Below are positions 43,181 to 51,512 of a DNA stretch of 64,000 nucleotides, piece by piece; position 1 is the stretch's first letter; every line of letters starts with the position of its first letter. The notes under the pieces were generated by a model. It saw only the letters and a list, made by a program, of their open reading frames with translations. It was not told the origin of the DNA and did no database searches. This DNA is from Microbacterium sp. TNHR37B. GTDB lineage: Bacteria; Actinomycetota; Actinomycetes; Actinomycetales; Microbacteriaceae. The stretch spans positions 1,240,001 through 1,304,000 of the forward strand of contig NZ_LQGV01000003.1 of the NCBI RefSeq assembly GCF_001620065.1. The letters run 5' to 3'. Position numbers and translations under genes: made by a program.

Positions 43181-46100
43181 TCGTGGTCCTTCCTGATCAG
43201 ACGCAGCGTAGCGAGCTGGAACGGCCGGAACTCCAGCGGGATTCCGCTAGAGCCAAGCTCGTCGCGGACGACGCGTGGCTCGATCGGACGCTCCAGCAGA
43301 TCGGTCTCGGTCACCAGGGTCACGGCGAAGTCGGTCGTCAGCGCGCCCCGAGAGCGGCGGCCCCACGCCTCGTACAGGCGCACGATCACGTCGCCGCTGC
43401 CGTCGTCGGCGAGTTTGAGCGCTTCGACCATCACCCCGGGAGCCGTCACCCGCACGAGGGGTTCGATCGGCACCGCGGCGGCGCCCGGCACCTCGCGGAG
43501 CGGCACGTTCAGGCGGTACCCCTCGGCGACGGCCTCCGGAATGCCGGCGCCGGGGCGCAGCGAGAACCGCATGCGGTGGCGTCCGCGGTCAGACGTCGGA
43601 TCGGGATACCGCGGAGCGCGGGCCAGGGAGATCCCCACCACGGTCGCCGGCGTCCCGGCGAACGTCTCGCGGGTGACGTCGTAGCCGTAGGTCGCCTCGT
43701 TCGCGAGCGCGACGCCGTATCCCGGCTCGCCGACGTGCAGCCACCGGTGCGCCACGACCTCGAACCGGGCCTCCTCCCAACTGGTGTTGGTGTGGGTCGC
43801 GCGGCGAAGGTGACCATACGCCACTTCGAAGGTCGCCTCGTCGGTGTGCACGTCGAGCGGCAGGAACAGCTTCAGCACCTTCTGGTCCTCGTGCCAGTCG
43901 AGGTCGACCGCGATCTCCATCCGCGGCTCGCCGCGGCGGAGCGTGTAGTCGATCGCGATCGTCGATGCCTCCGTGCGTCGGCGCACGCGGACGGTCGCGG
44001 TGTCGGCACCGGCCTCGACGATCTCCACCTGCACCCCCGGGCGCAACGGCGCGGGCCGGGAACGATAGTGGGCGTCGAGATCCCATGCGTCCCACGTCGT
44101 GGGGGTGTCGTGGAAGAGGCGCAGGCGCCCCGCGGTGGCGCCCGCGGGAATCAGCTCGCGAGCGGCGCGGAGGTCACGGAGGGAGGAGATCTCCCCGTCG
44201 GCGGAGACGGAGACGCGGAGGAGCCCATTGTCGATCACCGCCCCGTCGCCCTCGGCCCCGGCGAGCACGGCGGGCGCGCTCGACTCCGCCACCGGCACGC
44301 CGCCGCCCAGCGCGGGGATCCCGGCCTCGGTCAGCGGGGACGCGTTGACGGCGACGACCGCCGGCTCCCCCGACGCATCCGCCGGGATCGCGGAGCGCAA
44401 TGCCGTCGCGATGAGGTCGTCGAGCTCGGCCTCGATCCGGGCGTACGCCTCTTGCGCTTCGTGATGCACCCAGGTGATCGACGACCCGGGCAGGATGTCG
44501 TGGAACTGCAGCAGGAGCACGTCCCGCCAGAGCCGGCGCAGCGCGTCGTGCGGGTACGCCGCACCTGCCCGCACCGCGGCCACGGTCGCCCACAGCTCGG
44601 CCTCCCGCAGCAGGCGTTCGGCCGTGCGGTTGCCGCGTTTGAGGGCGATCTGCGTCGTGGCGACGCCGCGGTGCCGTTCGAGGTAGAGCTCTCCCACCCA
44701 CACGGGAGGATCCGAGAGGTCGGCGATCGCCTCGTCGAAGAAGCGCGCCGGCGTCGACGGGATGACGCGGGGGCTCCCCTCCAGGTCGGCGTAGCGGGCG
44801 ACCGAGGCGAGCATCTCCTCCGTGGGGCCGCCCCCGCCGTCGCCCCACCCGAAGGGAAGGAGCGACACGTTCGTGGCGCCCTTGTCGGCGAACTGCCGCT
44901 CCGCCTTGCGCAGGTCGAACGCCGACACCTCGGCGTGGTACGTGTCGGCCGACGGGAAGTGCGTGAACAGCCGCGTGCCGTCGATGCCCTCCCACAGGAA
45001 GCTGTGGTGAGGGAAGGTGTTGGTCTCGTTCCAGGAGATCTTCTGGGTGAGGAAGTACCGCGCTCCCGCCGCCGCGGCGATCTGCGGCAGCCCGCCGCTG
45101 TAGCCGAAGGAATCGGGGATCCAGACATCCTCGGTCTCCACCCCGAACTCCTCGAGGAAGAAGCGCTTGCCCTCGATCAGTTGCCGGGCGAGCGACTCGC
45201 CGCTGGGCAGATTGCAGTCCGGCTCGATCCACTGGCCACCGGTGGGGATGAACCGTCCCTCGGCCACCCGCTCGGCCACCCGCGCGTACAGGTCGGGGTA
45301 GTCCTCCTTCACCCAGGCGAACTGCTGGGCCGACGTCGCGGCGAAGGAGAACCCGGGGTCGGCGTCCATGAGGGCGAGCACGTTCGCGAAGGAGCGGGCG
45401 ACCTTGCGCCGGGTCTCCCGCAGCGGCCACAGCCAGGCGCTGTCGATGTGGGCGTGCCCGACGGCATGGATCCGATGCGCCGAGGCGTGCGCCGGACGCG
45501 CGAGCACCTCCGCGAGCTCGCCGCGGGCCGACCCGGCCGACCCCGCGACGTCGCCGGGGTCGATCCGGTCGAGGGCGCGCTCGATCGCCGTCAGGACCTC
45601 CTCCCGGCGGGCGTCGGCGTCGGCCGCCTCCGCGACGAGGCCGGTGAGGGCCTGCAGGTCGCGCAGCAGCTCCGTGGTGGGAAGGTGCCGGCGGGCGAGC
45701 TCGATCCGCCCCCACCGGTAGAGCGGGTCATCGCCGGCGGTGGCGCGGTCGCCGAGGGAGGTGGGAAGGAAGCGGAAGTGCTGGGCGACGTCGGGATTCG
45801 CGGCCGCTTCGATGAAGTAGACGAACTCCTCACCCGGGCCCTCCGGCAGCACGAACACGCGCTGGGCGGGTTCGATGCCCTTGACGGGGCGCCCGTCGGC
45901 GGTCCAGATGAGCGCCTCGCTCTGGAAGCCCGGGCGCCAGTCGAGGAACCCGAGGTCGATGCTGAGTTCCGTGCGGTGCTCGGCGTCGCCTTCCCACTCC
46001 TCCGGCACGCGTCCCGAGACGCGTAGCCAGGCCGTGCTCCACGGCGCGCCCCACGCGTCTCCGGTGCGCGCGGGCGTGTACTCCTGCTCCACCGCGACGG

Positions 46101-46233
46101 GGAACGGCAAGGGTTCGGTCGTGGCCCACACGGCGAGGCTGAGCGGCACGGTGTCGAGGTGGACCGCGGGGAGGAGGTCGTCCCGCACCGCCCGGGCAGC
46201 ACGGGCGAGCACGCGGTCACGTCGGTCGAGCAT
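43177..46233 (-). CDS. Alpha-mannosidase, GH38 family
   Basis: A 1018-residue retaining alpha-mannosidase without a signal peptide, so it works on imported substrates. The zinc site begins at HAVGHAHIDSAWLWPLRETRRK (about residues 257-278). The catalytic nucleophile region is WIPDSFGYSGGLPQIAAA (near 371), and HFPSADTYHAEV follows. Central GH38 helical bundle and C-terminal beta domains occupy the rest (VAYGHLRRATHTNTSWEEARFEV). It starts 42 bases after the upstream glycosidase-like gene. Confidence 0.93.
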   Translation of the reverse strand: MLDRRDRVLARAARAVRDDLLPAVHLDTVPLSLAVWATTEPLPFPVAVEQEYTPARTGDAWGAPWSTAWLRVSGRVPEEWEGDAEHRTELSIDLGFLDWRPGFQSEALIWTADGRPVKGIEPAQRVFVLPEGPGEEFVYFIEAAANPDVAQHFRFLPTSLGDRATAGDDPLYRWGRIELARRHLPTTELLRDLQALTGLVAEAADADARREEVLTAIERALDRIDPGDVAGSAGSARGELAEVLARPAHASAHRIHAVGHAHIDSAWLWPLRETRRKVARSFANVLALMDADPGFSFAATSAQQFAWVKEDYPDLYARVAERVAEGRFIPTGGQWIEPDCNLPSGESLARQLIEGKRFFLEEFGVETEDVWIPDSFGYSGGLPQIAAAAGARYFLTQKISWNETNTFPHHSFLWEGIDGTRLFTHFPSADTYHAEVSAFDLRKAERQFADKGATNVSLLPFGWGDGGGGPTEEMLASVARYADLEGSPRVIPSTPARFFDEAIADLSDPPVWVGELYLERHRGVATTQIALKRGNRTAERLLREAELWATVAAVRAGAAYPHDALRRLWRDVLLLQFHDILPGSSITWVHHEAQEAYARIEAELDDLIATALRSAIPADASGEPAVVAVNASPLTEAGIPALGGGVPVAESSAPAVLAGAEGDGAVIDNGLLRVSVSADGEISSLRDLRAARELIPAGATAGRLRLFHDTPTTWDAWDLDAHYRSRPAPLRPGVQVEIVEAGADTATVRVRRRTEASTIAIDYTLRRGEPRMEIAVDLDWHEDQKVLKLFLPLDVHTDEATFEVAYGHLRRATHTNTSWEEARFEVVAHRWLHVGEPGYGVALANEATYGYDVTRETFAGTPATVVGISLARAPRYPDPTSDRGRHRMRFSLRPGAGIPEAVAEGYRLNVPLREVPGAAAVPIEPLVRVTAPGVMVEALKLADDGSGDVIVRLYEAWGRRSRGALTTDFAVTLVTETDLLERPIEPRVVRDELGSSGIPLEFRPFQLATLRLIRKDHE

Positions 46234-46275
46234 GAAGGTCCTTTCGAGGAGGGAAGCGCCGGGGGTGGCGGAGGG

Positions 46276-48717
46276 TCAGCGGCGCGCGGTCCGGAGCGGC
46301 GCCGGAACGTCGCGTCCGTAGCGGTCGAGGGCGACGGCGAGGATGCCGAACTGCTCGGTGAGCTGGCCCTCGTAACCGCACGTCGCCCCGTCCCAGTACC
46401 GCCAGTCCACGCCGGTCTGCGATCCGCCGAACGCGGTCCCGTCGGCGAGCGTCTCGCACAGGGGCGTCAGGAGCGATTCCGCCTCCGCGGCCATCCCGAC
46501 CCGGAACAGCGCCGCGACGAAGTGGCGCGACTGCGAGTGCGAGAGGGCGCCGTTGAGGTAGAACCCGTGGGGGAAGCCCTGCATGGGAGCGGTGAGGTCG
46601 GCGTCGGGGATCGACCACAGGTTGTTGGGCAGCCCCCACCGCGCATCGGGCGCGCCGCAGCGCTGGTATTCGTCCCAGAGGGCGGCGATCACGGCGCGCT
46701 CGCGTTCGGGTGACAGCACGCCGCTCGTCGCCACGATCGCATTGACCGCCAGGAACGCGTGATCGTGGAGCGCACCGTCGGCCGACCGCCACCCGGCGAT
46801 CCACCCGGTGTCGGGGTTGTGGAAGGCGGGCAGGAACGCCCGCTGCAGCCGCGTCGCCCATTCCGTCAGCCCGTCGGCGAGGTCGCCGGCTCCGAGCCGC
46901 GGCAGCGAGACGGCGAGGAGGCGCAGGGTGCGGAAGAGGAGGGCGTTCACGTAGGCGTCCTTCCAGCCGAACGAGACGACGTCGTACCAGTTGGTGCTCC
47001 AGTCGTGCTCGCCGCTGACGCCACGGCGGTGGGGGCTCTCGATGAGGCCGTCGCCGTCGAGATCCCGTGCCGCGAGTGCGTCGAGGTGGGCGCGGAGGCG
47101 CGGCCGGTAGGCATCGACCCAGGCGGCGTCGTCGGATCCCTCGAGATACTCGGCCAGTCCCAGCAGCGTTCCCACTCCCGAGATCAGGTACTCGTCCTCC
47201 GCCGGGCGCAGCACCGGACCGTCCCGGAGGGTGCCGCTGGCGTAGCCGGGGCCACCGTCGAGCCAGCGTTCCAGGGAGTCGCGGAGCATCGCGCGCGTGT
47301 CGATCCCCGGGGCGACCTCGCCGCAGCGCACGGCGAGGGCCGACCAGGTGTCCATGCTCATGGGGCAGTGGATCGAGACGCTGTTGTTGCTGTACGTGCC
47401 CGTATCGGCGCGGTACGACAGTCCCGTCAGTGCGGTGCGGCGGATCGCGCGCGCGATCGGCTCCGGAGCCTCTTCGCGGGCCTCGACGCCCGTGTCGGTG
47501 ACGCGCCACGACATCCGGGCGTGGAAGGTGCCCTCGGCCAGCACGACGGTGCCGCGATCGGTGGGCTCCTCGCCGAGCTTCAGTTCGCCCAGCAGCCAGC
47601 CGTTGCCGCGATCGGCATCGGAGCGCCACGCGGCATCGGTGCTGTCGCCCGTGACGTGGAACGAGCCATGCCCGGGGACATGAAGGAGGAGAGGGAGGTC
47701 GAGAAGGCCGGTCCGGCCGATACGACGCACCGTCCCGAGAGTCGTCGTGGCGGCCACACCGGGATCGAGCGCCGTCTGCCAGAGGGCGCTCTCCCAGGCC
47801 TCGATCGCGCGGCCGGACGTGCGGGTCGCGTCCAGCTCGAGCCCCTCGGGGGTCATCGTCCACGCCAGGCGCAGGCGCTGCCCGGCGTCGGGGATCGTGA
47901 GGTCGTAGGTGACGGTGGCGCCCGTCACCCGCACCTCTCCATCGACCCGGCAGCGCAGGGCGGGCCCGACGAGCGACGACCCGCCGACCGGGTGCAGCAT
48001 GACACCCTGCAGGTTCACTCCCGGGCGGTGCAGGAGCAGGTCGCGATCGACGCGGCCGTGGCCCTCGTCGTCGACGGCGAGGAAGCTGAACCCGGCGCGA
48101 CCGAGGGAGAAGCCGACGGCGTACCGGTCGGTGGCAAAGCGCACCTCCCCCCGATCGGCTTCGGCGGAGACGCCGTCGGGAAGACCCGACAGATCCACGC
48201 CCGCGTTCCGCAGTCGCGCCTCTCCCTGGGTCGGGGCGACAGGGTCGTCGCCGAGCAGTTCGAACGCGTCGTCGGCGAGGTTCCATGGCGTCCACGGCCC
48301 ATCGAGTGCGCTCCGACGCACCTCGATCACCGCGGCGGAGGTCTCCACCCCGCCGAGGTCGAACTCCACCGGCGGCGCGGACCCGTCCACGGGCACGGGC
48401 AGGTCGGCGACGTCGAGCAGCGTCGTCCATCCGGCGCCGGTGAGAGCCCGGAGGCGGATTGCCGTCACCGCGTCCCACTGATCCTCGCTCCCGCACTTGT
48501 GATAGCCGCGCCCGGGTCGCACCCGCAGCGTCCGCAGGGCCGTGGGCGCGGGGAGCCGCAGCGTGCGGGCATGGACGATCCGGCGCCCGACGAGCGCGTC
48601 GGAGGGCTCGCCGTCGGCCCAGATCGCGACCGTGACGCCGGAGCGATTACGAAATCCCATGCCGCCCAGCGGCGGCGGGCGTTCGATCAGGGAGAGCAGG
48701 TCGACGGTGGCGGTCAT
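46276..48717 (-). CDS. Large six-hairpin-glycosidase-like protein
   Basis: An 813-residue cytoplasmic protein. The N-terminal two thirds are beta-rich (carbohydrate-binding or supersandwich type). The last 350 residues have an (alpha/alpha)6 toroid pattern with GEHDWSTNWYDVVSFGWKDAYVNALLFRTLR near residue 575 and FPHGFYLNGALSHSQSRHFVAALFRVG later; acidic residues in DWSTNWYD and DLDGDGLIESPH could be catalytic. ATG 48717 is chosen because it begins the conserved-looking MTATVDLLSL and follows the operator-bearing leader. I cannot name the GH family. First gene of the mannosidase operon. Confidence 0.72.
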   Translation of the reverse strand: MTATVDLLSLIERPPPLGGMGFRNRSGVTVAIWADGEPSDALVGRRIVHARTLRLPAPTALRTLRVRPGRGYHKCGSEDQWDAVTAIRLRALTGAGWTTLLDVADLPVPVDGSAPPVEFDLGGVETSAAVIEVRRSALDGPWTPWNLADDAFELLGDDPVAPTQGEARLRNAGVDLSGLPDGVSAEADRGEVRFATDRYAVGFSLGRAGFSFLAVDDEGHGRVDRDLLLHRPGVNLQGVMLHPVGGSSLVGPALRCRVDGEVRVTGATVTYDLTIPDAGQRLRLAWTMTPEGLELDATRTSGRAIEAWESALWQTALDPGVAATTTLGTVRRIGRTGLLDLPLLLHVPGHGSFHVTGDSTDAAWRSDADRGNGWLLGELKLGEEPTDRGTVVLAEGTFHARMSWRVTDTGVEAREEAPEPIARAIRRTALTGLSYRADTGTYSNNSVSIHCPMSMDTWSALAVRCGEVAPGIDTRAMLRDSLERWLDGGPGYASGTLRDGPVLRPAEDEYLISGVGTLLGLAEYLEGSDDAAWVDAYRPRLRAHLDALAARDLDGDGLIESPHRRGVSGEHDWSTNWYDVVSFGWKDAYVNALLFRTLRLLAVSLPRLGAGDLADGLTEWATRLQRAFLPAFHNPDTGWIAGWRSADGALHDHAFLAVNAIVATSGVLSPERERAVIAALWDEYQRCGAPDARWGLPNNLWSIPDADLTAPMQGFPHGFYLNGALSHSQSRHFVAALFRVGMAAEAESLLTPLCETLADGTAFGGSQTGVDWRYWDGATCGYEGQLTEQFGILAVALDRYGRDVPAPLRTARR

Positions 48718-48955
48718 CGGGCATCCGTGGGTCTGTCGGGCACAGCGGTGTGCGGAGGAGCGCACGAACAATTCATGCGCAATCGATTTTTCACGATGGT
48801 AGCGCACGACGCCCGACCGCGCCACGGGCACGCTGTGCCGCCGCGTCAGTCCCGCGGACGCAGAACGAGACGCCCCGCACCGGGCCGGATGTCAGAGACA
48901 CGCAGCCCGAGCGGGGCGATCGGTGGGTCACGCGGGCAGGAGGCGCCCGCGGCGG
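48718..48955. other. Spacer between the glycosidase operon and the Nramp-like gene
   Basis: Holds the LacI-type operator (48776-48787) and the leader of the glycosidase operon. CGCCCCGC (48871-48878) and GCGGGGCG (48911-48918) could form the terminator stem of the Nramp-like gene, which also reads leftward into this gap. No gene. Confidence 0.55.
48776..48787. promoter_or_regulatory. Predicted LacI operator of the mannosidase operon
   Basis: TGCGCAATCGAT, identical to the lacI-proximal element at 32556-32567 (other strand). It is about 59 bases upstream of the first start and is followed by TTTTTCACGATGG, whose minus-strand reading could hold the -35 region. Confidence 0.68.
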
Positions 48956-50275
48956 TTACGTGAGGAGACTGATGGCGAGCCGGATGGAGAGGGCGACAAC
49001 CGACACGAGTCCGATAACCCCCATGACGTTCTGCCACCAGCGGTTGCGGAGGCTTCCCATGAGGGCGCGGTTGTTCGCCATGATGAGGATGAGTGTCGCC
49101 AGGATCGGGGCGAACAGAACGGTCAGGGCCTGCGCGATGACGATCAGCTCCACCGGAGACGATCCCGAGAAGATCAACGTGATGGCGAGCCCGAAGGCCA
49201 GGATGAAGGCGCTGCCGAGACGAGCCGTCTTCGTGTCCGCTGACCCGCCGCGTCCGAGGGCGTCGGAGATCATCGTTCCGCCGGCCACGCAGTTCGGGAT
49301 CATCGACGAGAAGGCGGCGCCGAAGAACCCCAGGGCGAAGATCCACGCGCCGACCGGGCCCGCGATGGGCTCGAAGATCCGCGCCAGACCGCCGAAGGCC
49401 CCGGGGGCGTCCGTGCCGGTCGCGTGGAGGACGGCCGCAGCGACGACGATGACGAGGGCGGTCATGATCCCCGGTGCGATGATGCCGGGAATCGTGTCGA
49501 CGATCGTGATGTCGCGATAGTCCGCCTCGGTACGACGCCGGGCCTTGGTGCCGTAAGAGGCGTAGAAGGCCGCGTTGATGGAGAAGTTCGTGCCGACGAG
49601 CCCGATGATCAGCAGCCACGCACCGTCCGGCACGACCGGGACGAGTCCGGCGCCGGCGGCCGCCCAATCCGGATTGGCGGCGAAGGCCGAAACGATGAAG
49701 CACACGGCCATGAGCGCGACGATGACGATGAGCGCCTTCTCGACCACGCGGTAGATGCCCTTGAGGAGCAGGATCGTGGCGACGGCGGCGGAGCAGATGA
49801 TGGTCCACATCACGGGGGACGTGCCCGGGATCAGCATCGACAGGCCGACGCCAGAGCCGACTGCGTTGCCCACCGAGAAGCAGAGCGTGATGAGGAAGAC
49901 GCCAACGCCGGCGACCACGCCGACCCAGCCGCCGAGGGTCTCCTTGATCGAGGCGATGAGGGACACCGGAGTCCGGATCCCGAGCCGCACGCTCATGTCG
50001 GTGAGGAACACCATGAGGATCGTCGAGACGATGATGACCCAGATCAGGGTGTAGCCGTAGAGCGCGCCGGCGTTCATCGCCGTGGTCAGGTTGCCGGGGC
50101 CGAACTGCCAGGCGCCCGCGACGAATGCGGGTCCGATGAGAGTGAGCTGTCGCCAGAAGGAGCGACGACGGTGACGGGACTCGACGATGGACCTCACTGT
50201 CTCAGTCGAGATGCGCCCGTGTCCAGTGGCAGGCGTGGCGGGTGGTCGGGTGGCGGAGGGGCGGTCGGTGCTCAT
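48956..50275 (-). CDS. Nramp-fold transporter lacking the canonical metal site
   Basis: A 439-residue protein with eleven or so membrane segments and the overall Nramp pattern (IGPAFVAGAWQFGPGNLTTAMNAGALYGYTLIW). In true Mn/Fe transporters TM1 carries DPGN and TM6 carries MPHN. Here TM1 reads GPGN (G59 instead of Asp), and TM6 reads FSINAAFYAS, so the metal-binding Asp, Asn and Met are all absent. It lies 122 bases downstream of a DHDPS-family gene on the same strand. It probably carries an organic compound used by that enzyme rather than a divalent metal; this is inference. Confidence 0.82.
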   Translation of the reverse strand: MSTDRPSATRPPATPATGHGRISTETVRSIVESRHRRRSFWRQLTLIGPAFVAGAWQFGPGNLTTAMNAGALYGYTLIWVIIVSTILMVFLTDMSVRLGIRTPVSLIASIKETLGGWVGVVAGVGVFLITLCFSVGNAVGSGVGLSMLIPGTSPVMWTIICSAAVATILLLKGIYRVVEKALIVIVALMAVCFIVSAFAANPDWAAAGAGLVPVVPDGAWLLIIGLVGTNFSINAAFYASYGTKARRRTEADYRDITIVDTIPGIIAPGIMTALVIVVAAAVLHATGTDAPGAFGGLARIFEPIAGPVGAWIFALGFFGAAFSSMIPNCVAGGTMISDALGRGGSADTKTARLGSAFILAFGLAITLIFSGSSPVELIVIAQALTVLFAPILATLILIMANNRALMGSLRNRWWQNVMGVIGLVSVVALSIRLAISLLT

Positions 50276-50357
50276 GGTTCTCCTTCGTTGGAGGGCGGCG
50301 ATGCCGCGTCGTCGTCATTGACAGGGGGCGGTGCTCCGAGGGTGAGAACCGCGAGAG

Positions 50358-50390
50358 CCGGGCGGGGCGTCCGCGACACGCCCCGCCCGG
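50358..50390 (-). terminator. Intercistronic hairpin between the DHDPS-family and Nramp-like genes
   Basis: CCGGGCGGGGCGT (50358-50370) and ACGCCCCGCCCGG (50378-50390) form a perfect 13-base stem seven bases after the DHDPS-family stop. Without a U tract it may cause partial termination or protect the upstream mRNA, lowering transporter expression. Confidence 0.65.
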
Positions 50391-50397
50391 AAGTGGA

Positions 50398-51333
50398 TCA
50401 CGCCGGGACCGTGACCGTGCCGAGCTCGGCCGAGGCAAAGGCGGCGGCGATCTCAGCGTCGGCTCCGGGCTCCAGCGGCAGGAGCGGCGTGCGGACCGTC
50501 GCGTGGTCGAGGATGCCGCGGTTGACGAGGCCCCACTTGAGGGCGACCGTGCCCTCCATGTGCGATCCGCGGTGGTACACGGCCTTGGTGACGGGCAGCA
50601 GACGCTCATGGATCGCGTGGGCGGCAGCGTAGTCGCGCCGCTTCCCCGCCTTGATGAGCTCGATCAGCAGTTCCGGCGCGATGTTGCCGTAGCCGACCAG
50701 CAGGCCGTCCACGTCGAACATCGTCGGCAGCAGGTACTCGTCATGACACGACAGGATCTGCAGTTCCGGGTAGGCGGCCCGCAGGGCGGGGATCTCGGTG
50801 TACCACCGCCGCATGTTGCGGACACCGTTCTTGGTGTGGTTGACCCCCTCCTGCCCCGCGATCTCGAGCTGGGTGTCGAGGTCGTAGGAAGCCTTGGTGT
50901 TGTCGGGGTACTGGAACAGGATCTCCTCCAGGCCGGACTCCTCCCAGATCGCGCGGTAGCGGGTCTGCGGTGCGCCGGACTGGAAACCGAAGCGCAGCCA
51001 ACCGTGCGAGGGGTAGACGAGCGCCCCCTTCGCACCGGCGTCGGCGGCCGCCTTGGCCTCTTTGGCGGCGGTGAGGTTTCCTTCCTTCGTGATGCCGGCG
51101 ATGATCGGCAGCCGGTCATCGACCGAGTCGCGGAAGGCGCGGATGACGTCGAGCTGCTCCTCCTCGGTGAGGAAGGTGCCTTCACCGGCGTGACCGAGCA
51201 CGACGAGGCTCTTCACGCCGTCGAGCGAGCCGAGCCAGGATCCCAGTCGCTGGATCGCTGCGTAGTCGACGTCACCGTCTTCCGTGAAAGGGGTGACGGG
51301 GGCGGGGTTGAGGCCGCGGAGGTCGAGGACCAT
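50398..51333 (-). CDS. DHDPS/NAL-family lyase
   Basis: A 311-residue Schiff-base TIM barrel. The start APVTPFTEDGDVDYAAI is typical; GTTGE reads LGHAGEGTFLTEEEQ; the tyrosine segment is FQYPDNTKASY; and the likely lysine is in NHTKNGVRNM. The lysine context differs from DapA, so it is probably a catabolic aldolase or dehydratase. ATG 51333 follows GGAGG-like bases. It is divergent from a LacI gene across a spacer with a triple 12-base repeat. Only weakly similar to the DHDPS-type gene at 37 kb. Confidence 0.87.
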   Translation of the reverse strand: MVLDLRGLNPAPVTPFTEDGDVDYAAIQRLGSWLGSLDGVKSLVVLGHAGEGTFLTEEEQLDVIRAFRDSVDDRLPIIAGITKEGNLTAAKEAKAAADAGAKGALVYPSHGWLRFGFQSGAPQTRYRAIWEESGLEEILFQYPDNTKASYDLDTQLEIAGQEGVNHTKNGVRNMRRWYTEIPALRAAYPELQILSCHDEYLLPTMFDVDGLLVGYGNIAPELLIELIKAGKRRDYAAAHAIHERLLPVTKAVYHRGSHMEGTVALKWGLVNRGILDHATVRTPLLPLEPGADAEIAAAFASAELGTVTVPA

Positions 51334-51372
51334 GGGAGGCTCCTTCTCTTCGTCGAGATCCACCGAACTGAG

Positions 51373-51408
51373 AACGTTGGCGGGAACGTTTGCATTAACG
51401 TTTGCAAG
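51373..51408. promoter_or_regulatory. Triple 12-base tandem operator between divergent DHDPS-family and LacI genes
   Basis: AACGTTGGCGGG, AACGTTTGCATT and AACGTTTGCAAG follow each other with an exact 12-base period (51373, 51385, 51397). Each begins with the self-complementary AACGTT, typical of a LacI operator centre with CG in the middle. The array should let the neighbouring LacI protein control both promoters. Confidence 0.7.
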
Positions 51409-51512
51409 TATTGTGGGGACATGAGTTCCTGTCAACCCCTTCGCGGCTCGCAGGATCCGGTGCCGTCTCCGGGTCTGGCTAGACTGTGCGCGGCGACGGG
51501 GAGGGCGCATCG

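Noticed and set aside
43183..46026. A 947-codon plus-strand frame opposite the mannosidase
   Set aside because: GH38 motifs on the minus strand are unambiguous; the other frame has no recognisable domain.
48956..50275. Mn/Fe uptake by MntH
   Set aside because: The metal-binding residues of TM1 and TM6 are absent.
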